Positions 26,858 to 35,115 of a stretch of 64,000 bases of DNA are shown here, piece after piece. The DNA lies in assembly GCF_018101125.2 (NCBI RefSeq), contig NZ_JAELVF020000001.1, positions 229,123 to 293,122 of the forward strand, read 5' to 3'. This stretch comes from Streptomyces tardus (GTDB lineage: Bacteria; Actinomycetota; Actinomycetes; Streptomycetales; Streptomycetaceae). Position 1 is the stretch's first letter. Each line of letters opens with the position of its first letter. The notes beneath the pieces are model-generated. The model was not told where the DNA came from and did not search any database. It saw only the letters and a program-made list of their open reading frames with translations. The translations under genes and the position numbers were made by a program.

Positions 26858-27789
26858 GCGCGCGGGGGCGGCTCGGCCCCTTCTCCGTCAACCAGATGAC
26901 CGTCAAACAGCTCTCCCTGCCGGAGCTGGTGCGCAGCTGCCGCACCCTGGGGGTCGAGCACGTCGGGCTGTGGCGGGAGCCGGTGCGCGAGTACGGCGTG
27001 GAGGCAGCCGCGGCGCTGATGCGCGAGAACGCGCTCGGCGTCAGCACCCTGTGCCGCGGCGGTTTCCTCACCGCCGCCGAACCGGCGGCGCGGCGCGAGG
27101 CGTTGGCCGACAACCGGCGCGCCATCGAGGAGGCGGCCACGCTGGGCACCGACACCCTGGTACTGGTGAGCGGCGGACTGCCGCAGGGGGATCGCGACCT
27201 CCCCGGGGCACGCGCCCGCGTCGCGGAGGCGCTGGCCGAGCTGGGGCCGTACGCGGAGGGGCACGGCGTACGGCTGGCGATCGAGCCGCTGCACCCGATG
27301 TACGCGGCCGACCGCTGTGTGGTCTCCACTCTGGAGCAGGCACTGGACCTCGCCGCCCCGTTCCCCTCGCACCAGGTCGGCGTGGTGGTGGACACCTACC
27401 ACCTGTGGTGGGACGACCGGGCCGCCGAGGGGATCGCCCGGGCGGGCCGGGAGGGTCGGCTGCACTCCTTCCAACTGGCGGACTGGGTCACTCCGCTCCC
27501 CCGCGGCGTCATGACCGGTCGTGGCCAACTCGGCGACGGCAGCGTGGACTTCGGGTGGTTCGCCGAGCGGGTGGCGCGGGCCGGCTGCATCGGGCCGGTG
27601 GAGGTGGAGCTGTTCAACGAGCAGCTCTGGGCACGGGACGGCCACGAGGTACTGACCGAGACCCTCCAGCGGTGGCACGGGGTGCTGGCCGTCCCAGCCA
27701 GCGGCCCCGCCGAGGCCGGCGCTGCGGACGTCGCGGACGTCGCGGACGTCGCTGCGGGCGGGTCCGGATCGGCGCCCCTGCCCCGCTGA
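26854..27789 (+). CDS. Sugar phosphate isomerase/epimerase family (AP endonuclease 2 fold)
   Basis: 311-aa TIM barrel of the xylose-isomerase-like group. The metal site is visible as Glu144 (LAIEPLHP), Asp180 and His183 (VVDTYHLWW), His204, and the glutamate of EVELFNE near residue 249. Family members isomerise sugars or, in keto-glycoside pathways, hydrate or deglycosylate. ATGA overlap with the DUF993 gene. The C-terminal tail carries a short ADV repeat from a 9-bp duplication. Exact substrate unknown. Confidence 0.87.
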   Translation: MSARGRLGPFSVNQMTVKQLSLPELVRSCRTLGVEHVGLWREPVREYGVEAAAALMRENALGVSTLCRGGFLTAAEPAARREALADNRRAIEEAATLGTDTLVLVSGGLPQGDRDLPGARARVAEALAELGPYAEGHGVRLAIEPLHPMYAADRCVVSTLEQALDLAAPFPSHQVGVVVDTYHLWWDDRAAEGIARAGREGRLHSFQLADWVTPLPRGVMTGRGQLGDGSVDFGWFAERVARAGCIGPVEVELFNEQLWARDGHEVLTETLQRWHGVLAVPASGPAEAGAADVADVADVAAGGSGSAPLPR

Positions 27790-27798
27790 CACCGCACC

Positions 27799-27833
27799 CC
27801 GTACCGGGCCGCGGAGGGGGCCGCCCGGTACGG
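27799..27833. terminator. Hairpin after sugar operon
   Basis: A perfect 11-bp stem (CCGTACCGGGC, complement at 27823-27833), 10 bases after the isomerase stop. The following 27834-28236 holds no gene that I can support. Confidence 0.8.
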
Positions 27834-28236
27834 GGGCGGCCGGGCGGACCCGCCGCGGCCCAGGGAGATCGTCAAAGCCGGGGCCCAACGCCGAGGCCAC
27901 CACCGAGAAGTGGACGTTCCGCACGCACCCGTACGCGACTCCTCTCGCACCGCACCGTGGCAGTCGCTCCTCCTGCGCAGCTTCCCGTGCGCGGCCGGGC
28001 GCCCCTCGTGGCCGACGCCCTGACCCTGCTCTTCCTGCCGCCTTGCCGGTCGGGCGCGTTCGTGAACGGTGGCAGGTCGACCGCGGCGACACCTGCCGGC
28101 CGGTCCCGTGCGCGGCCGACCCGCCCCATGCCCTCGCCCTGCCGGTTCGACGCCACGCCCGTCGCCACCCGCGCACCCGCGCACCCGCCCACGTCCGCAC
28201 TCGCCCTCGGCTTGGCGGTGCGGCCGACGACCCCAA

Positions 28237-28254
28237 TGTCAGGCATCCTTGACA
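28237..28254. promoter_or_regulatory. Palindromic operator 1 of HTH/Clp-N pair
   Basis: TGTCAGGCATCCTTGACA, inverted repeat TGTCAGG-N4-C(T)TGACA. Its right half supplies a consensus -35 TTGACA (28249-28254) for the gene pair. Confidence 0.7.
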
Positions 28255-28264
28255 CCACCCACTC

Positions 28265-28282
28265 TGTCAGGGCAACCTGACA
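28265..28282. promoter_or_regulatory. Palindromic operator 2 of HTH/Clp-N pair
   Basis: TGTCAGGGCAACCTGACA, a perfect 7-bp inverted repeat with a 4-base centre, exactly 28 bases after operator 1 and ending 3 bases before the ATG. It would cover the -10 region. Confidence 0.75.
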
Positions 28283-28285
28283 AAC

Positions 28286-28528
28286 ATGGGAGCAGAGGAC
28301 ACACCGGCCTCGCTGGCCGGACAGGTGACCGACAAGGACCCCGCCGTGGGGCTCGGGGCGGTCTTCGCCCTGCGCCGACTCCTGGAGGAGCTGGAGCGGG
28401 TCCACGTCGACAACGCCCGCGAGCAGAACTGGTCGTGGCAGGCCATCGCCACCTCACTCAACGTCAGCCGCCAGTCCGTGCACGAGAAGCACGCGAGCAG
28501 GCGCAAGGCCGAAGGCAAGGAGAAGTAA
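28286..28528 (+). CDS. Small helix-turn-helix regulator
   Basis: 80 aa. A helical N-terminus (VFALRRLLEELERVHV), then a helix-turn-helix NWSWQAIATSLNVSRQSVHEKHASRR, with a basic tail. No ribosome-binding site precedes the ATG and the operator ends 3 bases upstream, so the mRNA may be leaderless. The next gene starts 1 base after its stop. Likely autoregulates the pair through the two TGTCAGG palindromes. Confidence 0.85.
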   Translation: MGAEDTPASLAGQVTDKDPAVGLGAVFALRRLLEELERVHVDNAREQNWSWQAIATSLNVSRQSVHEKHASRRKAEGKEK

Positions 28529-28529
28529 C

Positions 28530-29075
28530 GTGTTCGAGTTCTTCACCGACCGCGGGCGGCACGCCGTGGTGCTGTCGCAGGACGAGGCCGTCGCGCTCGG
28601 CCACGACTTCATCGGTACGGAGCACATCCTGCTCGGGCTGGTGGGCACCGACCGGAGCACCGCCGGGGACGTCCTGCGGGAGCAGGGCATCGACCTCGAG
28701 CGCGCCCGGGCCGAGACGGTACGGGTGCAGCAGGCCGCCGGAGTCGTCGCCACGGACGGGCAGGCCGAGAAGGACGCGCTGTCCTCCATCGGTATCGACG
28801 TCGAGGAGATCAAGCGTCGGGCCGAGCAGAACTTCGGCGAGGGGTCGTTCCACTTCCCCCGGCCCGCCTACACCGGGCGGGCCAAGCGAGTGTTGGAGCA
28901 AACCCTGGCCGAGGCACGGGAGTTGGGCCACGAGAGGTTCGGCACCGAACACATGTTGCTGGGCCTGCTGACCGTGCGGGAGGGCCGCGGCGCCGAGGTG
29001 CTGGCGGCGCTCGGCACGGAGCCGGACCGCCTGCGCGAGGCGGTGCTGGCCCGGGTGGCGGCCGACGCCTCCTAG
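28530..29075 (+). CDS. Clp N-terminal domain protein (no ATPase domain)
   Basis: 181 aa consisting of two Clp-N repeats only. The first (about 1-75) opens MFEFFTDRGRHAVVLSQDEA and has the FIGTEHILLGL motif. The second (about 105-178) has RFGTEHMLLGLL. No AAA+ module, so it cannot unfold proteins by itself; it may act as an adaptor or decoy for ClpC/ClpP, or as a ligand sensor. GTG start at 28530 with AAGGAG inside the end of the HTH gene. Confidence 0.88.
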   Translation: MFEFFTDRGRHAVVLSQDEAVALGHDFIGTEHILLGLVGTDRSTAGDVLREQGIDLERARAETVRVQQAAGVVATDGQAEKDALSSIGIDVEEIKRRAEQNFGEGSFHFPRPAYTGRAKRVLEQTLAEARELGHERFGTEHMLLGLLTVREGRGAEVLAALGTEPDRLREAVLARVAADAS

Positions 29076-29080
29076 ACGAT

Positions 29081-29138
29081 GTGGGGGCGGCCCGCTCCGT
29101 ACCGCGCACGGGGGCGGCACGGAGCGGGCCGCCCCCAC
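29081..29138. terminator. Strong bidirectional hairpin
   Basis: A perfect 20-bp stem (GTGGGGGCGGCCCGCTCCGT at 29081-29100, complement at 29119-29138) with an 18-base loop, between the convergent Clp-N and MFS genes. Confidence 0.88.
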
Positions 29139-29162
29139 GGCAGCGAACGGCAGTGAACGGAG

Positions 29163-30509
29163 TCAGCGTGGGTGCTCCGACGTGCCCGCGGCGGGCGCGG
29201 ACTTGGCGGCGGCCACGTTGGTGGGAGCGTCCGCGGCGGCGCGCTGCCCGTCACCCGGCCGGTCGCTCCCGTCCGGGAGACCGCCCTCGTCCGGCGCGTC
29301 GCCGCGCTGCGGACCGTCGCCCTCCTCCCTGTCCCGCTCGGCGTCGGAGGCGGCCGGCTCCCAGCGGATGCGGGTGCTGCACACCGCGACGATCAGCGCG
29401 GAGACGCCGACCAGCGCGAAACCCCACACCAGGCTGCTCGCCCCCGCGACGAAACCGATCAGCGGCGGGCCGGTCAGCAGTCCGGTGGTACCGGTGGCGG
29501 CCACCAGCGGCAGTACGTTCGCCTCCTGCCGTGCCGCGGCGACGTAGACGCACGGGGTCACCGCCGCGATGCCCAGACCGACGCAGGCGAAGCCCAGCAG
29601 CGCGGTGACCACACCGCCCGTCAGCAGGGCGAACGCCAGCCCGGCGGCGGCGAGCACACTGCCCACCAGCACGACCCGGCCGTCGCCCCAGCGGCTGCGC
29701 CAACTGTCGGCGAAGAGCCGGGCGATGAGCATCATTCCGGAGACCACCGCGATGCCCAGCGGGGCGATCTGCTCGGAGGCGCCCGCGATGTCCTCCAGGT
29801 AGAGCGCCGACCAGTCGTTCATGGACGCCTCGGTGACGGTGCCGAAGGCCATCGCGCCGCACATCCACAGCGTCAGGCGGCTCGGCAGCCGCCGCGCCGC
29901 ACGCGTCTTCTTCTCCTGTGCCTCCGCTGCCGGCCGCCGGCCGTGGTCGGCCATCAGCCCGCCGCGCGCGCCGGCCGAGAGCAGCACCAGCAGGGCGGCG
30001 CCCACCGCGAAGTGCGCGGTGACGGAGGAGGTCACGGTGTGCAGGGCGGACGCCAGGAGGGCGGCGAGCAGTGAACCCGCACTGAAGGTGGCGTGCAGTT
30101 TGGCCATCGTGGCGCGGCCGTGGCGCTCCTCCAACGCGGCGCCCTGCGCGTTCATCGCGGTGTTGAGGCAGCCGACGAGAACTCCGTCCACGCACAGCAC
30201 CAGCAGCGCGACCGGGTAGTTGGGCGCCAGGGCGAGCGCGGGGAGCACCGCCGCCAGCCCGACGGTCGACAGCAGCGCGAGCTGCCGCGAGCCGAGCCGC
30301 CCCATCAGATGGGTCACCACCGGGAAGGACACCGAGGCGCCCACCCCCGCGGCCATCAGCAGCACGCCGACCTCGGCCGGCGAGAGCCCCAGGTCGCTCT
30401 TGAGCGCCGGGATGCGCGAGACCCAGGTCGCGTACTGGAATCCGAGCGCGCAGAACAGCGCCGCGGTGGCCAACTGGCCTCTGCGGAACGGATCGTCGAT
30501 ACGGGCCAC
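29163..30509 (-). CDS. MFS exporter of the biosynthetic operon
   Basis: 448-aa transporter with about 12 helices and a hydrophilic C-terminal tail of about 60 residues rich in D, E, R and P. The first loop (THLMGRLGSRQ) and LFADSWRSRWGDGR are MFS-type signature loops. GTG start at 30509, 6 bases after the GNAT stop, so it is the last gene of the five-gene minus-strand operon. Probably exports the operon's product. Confidence 0.88.
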   Translation of the reverse strand: MARIDDPFRRGQLATAALFCALGFQYATWVSRIPALKSDLGLSPAEVGVLLMAAGVGASVSFPVVTHLMGRLGSRQLALLSTVGLAAVLPALALAPNYPVALLVLCVDGVLVGCLNTAMNAQGAALEERHGRATMAKLHATFSAGSLLAALLASALHTVTSSVTAHFAVGAALLVLLSAGARGGLMADHGRRPAAEAQEKKTRAARRLPSRLTLWMCGAMAFGTVTEASMNDWSALYLEDIAGASEQIAPLGIAVVSGMMLIARLFADSWRSRWGDGRVVLVGSVLAAAGLAFALLTGGVVTALLGFACVGLGIAAVTPCVYVAAARQEANVLPLVAATGTTGLLTGPPLIGFVAGASSLVWGFALVGVSALIVAVCSTRIRWEPAASDAERDREEGDGPQRGDAPDEGGLPDGSDRPGDGQRAAADAPTNVAAAKSAPAAGTSEHPR

Positions 30510-30515
30510 CTTGTG

Positions 30516-31055
30516 TTACCTCACTTCGCACTGCGGGGACGGTTCCACGGCGGTGGCCGTGACCGGAGCGGACATGTAGACGGCGTCGGGGCCGTACACG
30601 GCGGGCGGCACCACCGCGGGGTCGGCGGTGAAGCCCTGCGCGGCCCAGAAGCGCCGACCGCCTTCGACCGCGACCAGCGAGAGCCGTTCGAAGCCGTCCG
30701 TCCGTGCGGCGTCGGCGAGGCGGGCCAGCAGCCGCGGGCCGAGCCCGACGCGCCGGTGGGCCGGGGCGACGACCAGATCGTGGAGATGGAGGTTGCGGGT
30801 GCCGCCGTCGTCGGGGGCTCGGTGCCGCCGCAGCTCCGGGCAGTGGCCGTGGGGGTGCGCGAACGCCAGTGCGTAGCCCGCGAGTCGGCCGTGCCGCTCC
30901 AGTGCGAAGCAGGTCGAGGGCGAGGCCCCGGCCCGGGCGCGCAACAGTTCGCCGCCCTCGGAGAGGCCCGAGGCCGCGTACACCTCGTGCTCCAGGTCCG
31001 CGAGCGCCGGCCAGTGCCGCGGTTGGACCGGCCCGATCGCGCAGCCGGCGCTCAT
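30516..31055 (-). CDS. GNAT family N-acetyltransferase
   Basis: 179 aa. The acetyl-CoA site is seen as LHDLVVAPAHRRVGLGPRLLARL (the V...R.xGLG loop), followed by RLSLVAVEGGRRFWAAQGF. ATGA overlap with the decarboxylase gene upstream. In context it would acylate an amine made by the decarboxylase or the final product. Confidence 0.88.
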   Translation of the reverse strand: MSAGCAIGPVQPRHWPALADLEHEVYAASGLSEGGELLRARAGASPSTCFALERHGRLAGYALAFAHPHGHCPELRRHRAPDDGGTRNLHLHDLVVAPAHRRVGLGPRLLARLADAARTDGFERLSLVAVEGGRRFWAAQGFTADPAVVPPAVYGPDAVYMSAPVTATAVEPSPQCEVR

Positions 31056-32248
31056 CCCCCGACCCCGCCGGTGCAGTGGCGGGGCAGCGGCGCGAAGCCG
31101 TTGAATCCCTCGGTCATGTAGCTGACGGCGTACGCACCGCAGTGCAGGACATGCACCGGGTCGCCCGAGGCCAGATCCACGGGCACCTGCGCGGGGGCGT
31201 GGGTGGCGGGGTAGGCGTCGTCGCTGTCGCAGGAGGGGCCCGCGACCACTGCCGGGACGGTCGGGGCGTCCGCGGGGTGGGTGGGGAAGCGCAGCGGATA
31301 GCGCAGGGCGTCCATCTCGTAGAGCCCGTTGAACCGGCCGACGCTGAGGTAGAGCCACGCCTGGCTGCTGCCGTCCGGGAGCCGACGCCTGGTCAGCCGC
31401 AGCGCCCGGGCGTGGATGGTGCCGTGGTCGGCGACGAGGTGGCGGCCCGGTTCGATCACCAGCCGCAGCCGCTCGCCGTGGTGGCGGCGCAGCCGGGCCG
31501 CGCCTTCGCGCAGGGTGCGCAGTATCGCCTCGATCGGCGGGGCCGCGGCTTCGCCGTCGCGGTCCAGGCCGCCCAGCGCGGGCAGTCCGCCGCCCAGGTT
31601 GACGTGGTCCGGGACCGGGCCCCGGCCGGCGAGCGCGGTCAGCACGGCGTCGAGGGAGTCGAAGGCCGCGCGCCAGGCGGCGGGGTCGGTCTGCTGCGAA
31701 CCCACGTGCACCGACAGCCCGGAGGGCCGCAGCCCGGCCCGGTCGGCGGCCTCCAGTACGCGGACGGCCTCCTCGCGGGAGCAGCCGAACTTGCGGCCCA
31801 GCGCCCAGAGTGCACCGCGTCCGGTGGTCATCAGACGGCAGTAGACCCGTGCGCCGGGGGCATGACGGGCAAGGGCGGCGACGGTCTCCAGGCTGTCGGC
31901 GGCGAAGTCGGTGACGCCGAGCCGGTGCGCGTCGGCGATGTCGCGGTCGGAGACCACGGTGTTGCCGTAGTGCGTACGGGACCGCGGCGCACCGAGCCGC
32001 TGCGCCCGGTGCAGCTCGGGCACGCTTGCCGCGTCGATCCCCGCTCCCCGGTGGAGCAGCGCGCGGAGCACGTCGTCGACCGGGCACGCCTTCATCGCGA
32101 ACCGGATGTCGGCACCCGGCAGTTCGCGGCGGAGGGTGTCGTACCGATGCCGGATGCCGTCCAGGTCGTAGACGATCCGGTCCGCCTCCCGCTCCTCGCC
32201 GCCGGGGCGGGGAAGGGCGGCGGGCGGCGCGAGAAGCCCGTCGGTCAT
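31052..32248 (-). CDS. PLP-dependent ornithine/diaminopimelate-type decarboxylase (fold III)
   Basis: 398 aa. The N-terminal barrel carries the PLP lysine Lys53 (RFAMKACP), SVHVGSQ, NLGGGLP and the phosphate-binding EPGRHLVAD. The C-terminal beta domain has GPSCDSDD (Cys340, Asp341), which is the ornithine-decarboxylase-like version, and CGAYAVSY. Expected to make a diamine or an amino-acid-derived amine from a basic amino acid. ATGA overlaps with genes on both sides. Substrate not fixed by sequence alone. Confidence 0.9.
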   Translation of the reverse strand: MTDGLLAPPAALPRPGGEEREADRIVYDLDGIRHRYDTLRRELPGADIRFAMKACPVDDVLRALLHRGAGIDAASVPELHRAQRLGAPRSRTHYGNTVVSDRDIADAHRLGVTDFAADSLETVAALARHAPGARVYCRLMTTGRGALWALGRKFGCSREEAVRVLEAADRAGLRPSGLSVHVGSQQTDPAAWRAAFDSLDAVLTALAGRGPVPDHVNLGGGLPALGGLDRDGEAAAPPIEAILRTLREGAARLRRHHGERLRLVIEPGRHLVADHGTIHARALRLTRRRLPDGSSQAWLYLSVGRFNGLYEMDALRYPLRFPTHPADAPTVPAVVAGPSCDSDDAYPATHAPAQVPVDLASGDPVHVLHCGAYAVSYMTEGFNGFAPLPRHCTGGVGG

Positions 32249-33603
32249 CCGTCCGCCTGCCCGGTCCGGTCCTCGGCCACCGGCCGGTCGAGCAGCGCGG
32301 CGCAGCCAGGGGCGGCGTGGATCAACGCGCCCCAGTGCGCGATGAGTTCGGCGAACTCGGCCATGTCCGTCCGTGCCTCGTCCAGGAGCACGGAGCGCCG
32401 GGGCAGCAGGCTGTCGGCGAACTCCGCGTATCTGCCGCCGAGTCGGCGGTAGGCGGCGTCGACGCGAGCGAGCCGTTCGCGGTTCTCGGACCGGTCCAGG
32501 GCGGTGCTGCGCCGGACGAGGTCGGCCACCGCGGGGGCGCGCAGACGGCCCGCGCCGTCGGTCAGCGAGGGGCCTTCCTCGGCGAGCCGGTCGTAGAGGT
32601 GGTTCAGATAGAGCATCGAGAGCAGGAACTTCACGAAACGCAGCTGGTAGGCGGCGAATCCGCGGTCCGTCCGACGCTCCGGGGTGTGGAAGTTGACGAT
32701 GTCGCGGTTGTGCAGGACGCCGGGGAGCCCGGTGTGCCGCACCAGGTGCAGCAGGAAGTAGTCGCTGCCGATGGTCTCGGTCGCCGGCGGCAGCGGCACC
32801 TGCTCGTGGACGCCGTGGAAGGCGACGTTGCACATGTCCACCCGCATCGGGTCGACCAGGGTCAGCGTCGAGTCGTCGGCCACGAAGGGCGATTTGCCCG
32901 CGCCCCGGAAGGACTCCTCCACCAGCGCGCGCTTGCGTCCGGCAGACCAGTCCATCGGCGCCCACAGGCTCACCACCTCGTGGTACACCTCCGGGTCCAG
33001 CCGGTCGATCTCCTCGATGTCCACCGAGGGTTCGCCGATGAACGAACCGCCCACCAGCGCCACGGGGCGCTCCGCCAACTCCTCGGCGAGCACCGTCTTC
33101 GACACGCTCTCGCCGACCGCGGAGGCCGGCCGACCCAGCGCGGCGAGCTCGTGGTGGACCGGGAAGACGGTACGCCCGGCGGGGTCCTGCTGGTAGCGGC
33201 TGTCGGAGTCCCGGCGGTGCACGGACTCGCAGCCGAGCGCAGCGGCGATGAGGAACGCCCGGTTGGTGCAGGCGCCGTAGGACAGCCGCGCGGGCAGCAG
33301 CAGCGCGAGCAGCGAGCCGGCGCCGGTGGCCCCGCTCGCCTCCGACACCGCTGCCAGAAAGGCGCGTTGGCGCTCCTCGTCCAGGTGTCGGACGGTGACG
33401 CGGGGACGGTCGGGCAGCGCGCGCAGGGTACGGGCGTGATCCGCGTGGACGGGGCCGGCGCTGCTGCCGTCGGAGGAGTCGAGGACCAGGAGTTCGACGT
33501 GGACGCCGAAGTGGTCGGCGGCGTACGCGGCTTCGTGCCCGAGCGCGGTGAGCGCCGGGGAGCAGGGGCGGTTGGTGGGCAGGGTCAGCGCGATGCGACG
33601 CAC
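32245..33603 (-). CDS. Glycosyltransferase-like protein of unknown family (possibly DUF6271)
   Basis: 452 aa. The opening RRIALTLPTNRPCS...ELLVLDSSDG resembles a nucleotide-sugar-binding GT-A fold, and DSDS (Asp132, Asp134) is a DxD-type motif. The C-terminal half is helical. I recall related proteins labelled DUF6271, without certainty. It overlaps the oxygenase gene by 19 bases. It may transfer a sugar, or be a non-catalytic relative. Confidence 0.7.
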   Translation of the reverse strand: MRRIALTLPTNRPCSPALTALGHEAAYAADHFGVHVELLVLDSSDGSSAGPVHADHARTLRALPDRPRVTVRHLDEERQRAFLAAVSEASGATGAGSLLALLLPARLSYGACTNRAFLIAAALGCESVHRRDSDSRYQQDPAGRTVFPVHHELAALGRPASAVGESVSKTVLAEELAERPVALVGGSFIGEPSVDIEEIDRLDPEVYHEVVSLWAPMDWSAGRKRALVEESFRGAGKSPFVADDSTLTLVDPMRVDMCNVAFHGVHEQVPLPPATETIGSDYFLLHLVRHTGLPGVLHNRDIVNFHTPERRTDRGFAAYQLRFVKFLLSMLYLNHLYDRLAEEGPSLTDGAGRLRAPAVADLVRRSTALDRSENRERLARVDAAYRRLGGRYAEFADSLLPRRSVLLDEARTDMAEFAELIAHWGALIHAAPGCAALLDRPVAEDRTGQADG

Positions 33604-34769
33604 GGGCCCCCCTCGGACTCGACGGGTACGACGCCGGACTCGGCGGGTACGACGCCGGACTCGACGGGTACGACGCCGGAGTCGGCGCGGGCCGCGTCGG
33701 GTTCGACGGCGGCGCCCGATCCGGTGTGCGCCGTCTCCGGCCCGGTGGCCGGGGCGGGGTGCCAGGGACGCAGGCCGAGGAGCTTCTCGCCCAGTTCGGT
33801 CAGCTCCGCGGGCCCGTACCGCTCGGCTTCGGGGCGGTCGGCGTCGCCGAGGAGGGTGGCGTTCCAGGTCGGCGTGGTGTTGTCGTGCCAGGAGTCGACG
33901 CGCGAGCGGCGCAGCTCCGCATGGCCCTCCAGCGCGGGCATCATCGCCAGGTACTGGACGGCTCGGGCACCCCTGCCCGCGGTGTTGGGCGCGACGCCGT
34001 GGGCGAGGTGGCCATTGAAGATCAGCAGATCACCGGCCTTCAACTCCGGCCTGACGACAGGCATTTCGCCGTGGTCGACGGCGGGCCTGATCGGGTCGCG
34101 GTCCTCCGGCTGGAGGGCGGCCCAGCGGTCGAAGGTGCGGAAGAGCTCCGGGCAGCACTGGAAGCCGCCGTGCTCGGGGGTGGTGTCGTTGAGGGCGATG
34201 ATGCCCTGGACCCGTTGCGGGGGGATGCCGAGTGTGGTGTCGACGTCCCAGTGGAGGTTGATGTCGAATCCGCGTTCGCGGTGCTCGATCAGGGCGCGGT
34301 CGCGGTTGCGGATGTTGGGCGGGTTGAGGTTGAGCCGGTCCAGGGTGACCCACAGCTCCTCACAGTCCCAGACGTCGACGAAGGCGTCGTACACGCGCCG
34401 GGACTGGCGGCTGTCCCACAGCAGTTGGTGGTGGTACGCCTCGACGAAGCCGTAGATGTGCAGCTCGCGGTCGAGGTCCGAGCGGAAGGTGCGCTCCTCG
34501 TACCAGGTCTCCGGGCGAGCGGGGTCCAGGCCCTGGAAGTCCCAGGCGAAGTCCAGGAGTTCGCGGGCGTGGTCGGGACTCACCGCCTCGGGGACCACGA
34601 CGTACCCGTAGGTCTGCCAGAAGGCGTACTGCTCCGGCGAGAACACCCGCAGCGGCCGGGTCTTGTGCAGATCGCGCAGCCGGGTGCGGGCGAGGTAGGT
34701 CTCGCCGTCGGCACTGAAGTAGGGGACCTCGGAGGCGGCCCGGTGGAGGTGTGCGTCAGCCGATGACAT
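33585..34769 (-). CDS. Phytanoyl-CoA dioxygenase family oxygenase
   Basis: 394-aa Fe(II)/2-oxoglutarate oxygenase. The metal triad is His173-x-Asp175 (NLHWDVDTT) with the distal histidine at 254 or 257 (FNGHLAHGV) and an arginine (266 or 269) for 2-oxoglutarate. ATG at 34769 is chosen: the upstream extension lacks family similarity. The C-terminal tail holds three copies of a GVVPxES heptapeptide from a 21-bp tandem repeat. First gene of the operon, divergent from a family-3 glycosidase. Likely hydroxylates an amino acid, polyamine or the final product. Confidence 0.88.
   Translation of the reverse strand: MSSADAHLHRAASEVPYFSADGETYLARTRLRDLHKTRPLRVFSPEQYAFWQTYGYVVVPEAVSPDHARELLDFAWDFQGLDPARPETWYEERTFRSDLDRELHIYGFVEAYHHQLLWDSRQSRRVYDAFVDVWDCEELWVTLDRLNLNPPNIRNRDRALIEHRERGFDINLHWDVDTTLGIPPQRVQGIIALNDTTPEHGGFQCCPELFRTFDRWAALQPEDRDPIRPAVDHGEMPVVRPELKAGDLLIFNGHLAHGVAPNTAGRGARAVQYLAMMPALEGHAELRRSRVDSWHDNTTPTWNATLLGDADRPEAERYGPAELTELGEKLLGLRPWHPAPATGPETAHTGSGAAVEPDAARADSGVVPVESGVVPAESGVVPVESEGGPCVASR
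33615..33677. repeat. 21-bp tandem repeat in the oxygenase tail
   Basis: Three copies of GGACTCGRCGGGTACGACGCC. Copies 1 and 3 are identical and copy 2 differs at one base. A partial fourth follows. It encodes a heptapeptide repeat at the C-terminus of the oxygenase, just outside the catalytic fold. Confidence 0.85.
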
Positions 34770-34847
34770 CAGAGCGGCTCCGTTGGGAAGTGGGCAGGAC
34801 GAGGCGGTGGCACGCCCCTCCGAGAGGTCGGAGGCTCCGTCCGGCAC

Positions 34848-34863
34848 ATTGGACTAGACCAAG
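34848..34863. promoter_or_regulatory. dre-like (DasR) site at the biosynthetic operon
   Basis: ATTGGACTAGACCAAG, close to the DasR responsive element consensus (A[CG]TGGTCTAGACCA[CG]T as I remember it). It lies at or just after the predicted start of transcription of the oxygenase operon, 79 bases before its ATG. Confidence 0.68.
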
Positions 34864-34871
34864 GTTGGCTC

Positions 34872-34900
34872 ATCTTTCACAGCCCCGGCACCGGTGTCAA
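34872..34900 (-). promoter_or_regulatory. Predicted promoter of the biosynthetic operon
   Basis: On the minus strand: -35 TTGACA (34895-34900), 17-base spacer, and -10-like AAAGAT (34872-34877). Transcription would start near 34865, next to the dre-like site. Confidence 0.5.
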
Positions 34901-35115
34901 CTGCATGCACCCGGAGCCCGGTTGACGCGGGCCCGGCCGACCGGACACCCCTACCACTCGCCGCACCGACGCCGCCACAGCACCCCGGACCACCGACCGG
35001 ACGACGCCGACGCGACCCACGGGAACCCGCCGCGGTAAATGCGACAACGGCTCACAGATGTACGAGCGATGACACCGGATCACTTGACAGAGCGGCTCCG
35101 TACAGGCGGAATAGT

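Noticed and set aside
27396..28236. Several long reading frames on both strands after the sugar isomerase gene
   Set aside because: They have biased Arg/Pro/Ala composition typical of GC-rich shadows and no recognisable domains.
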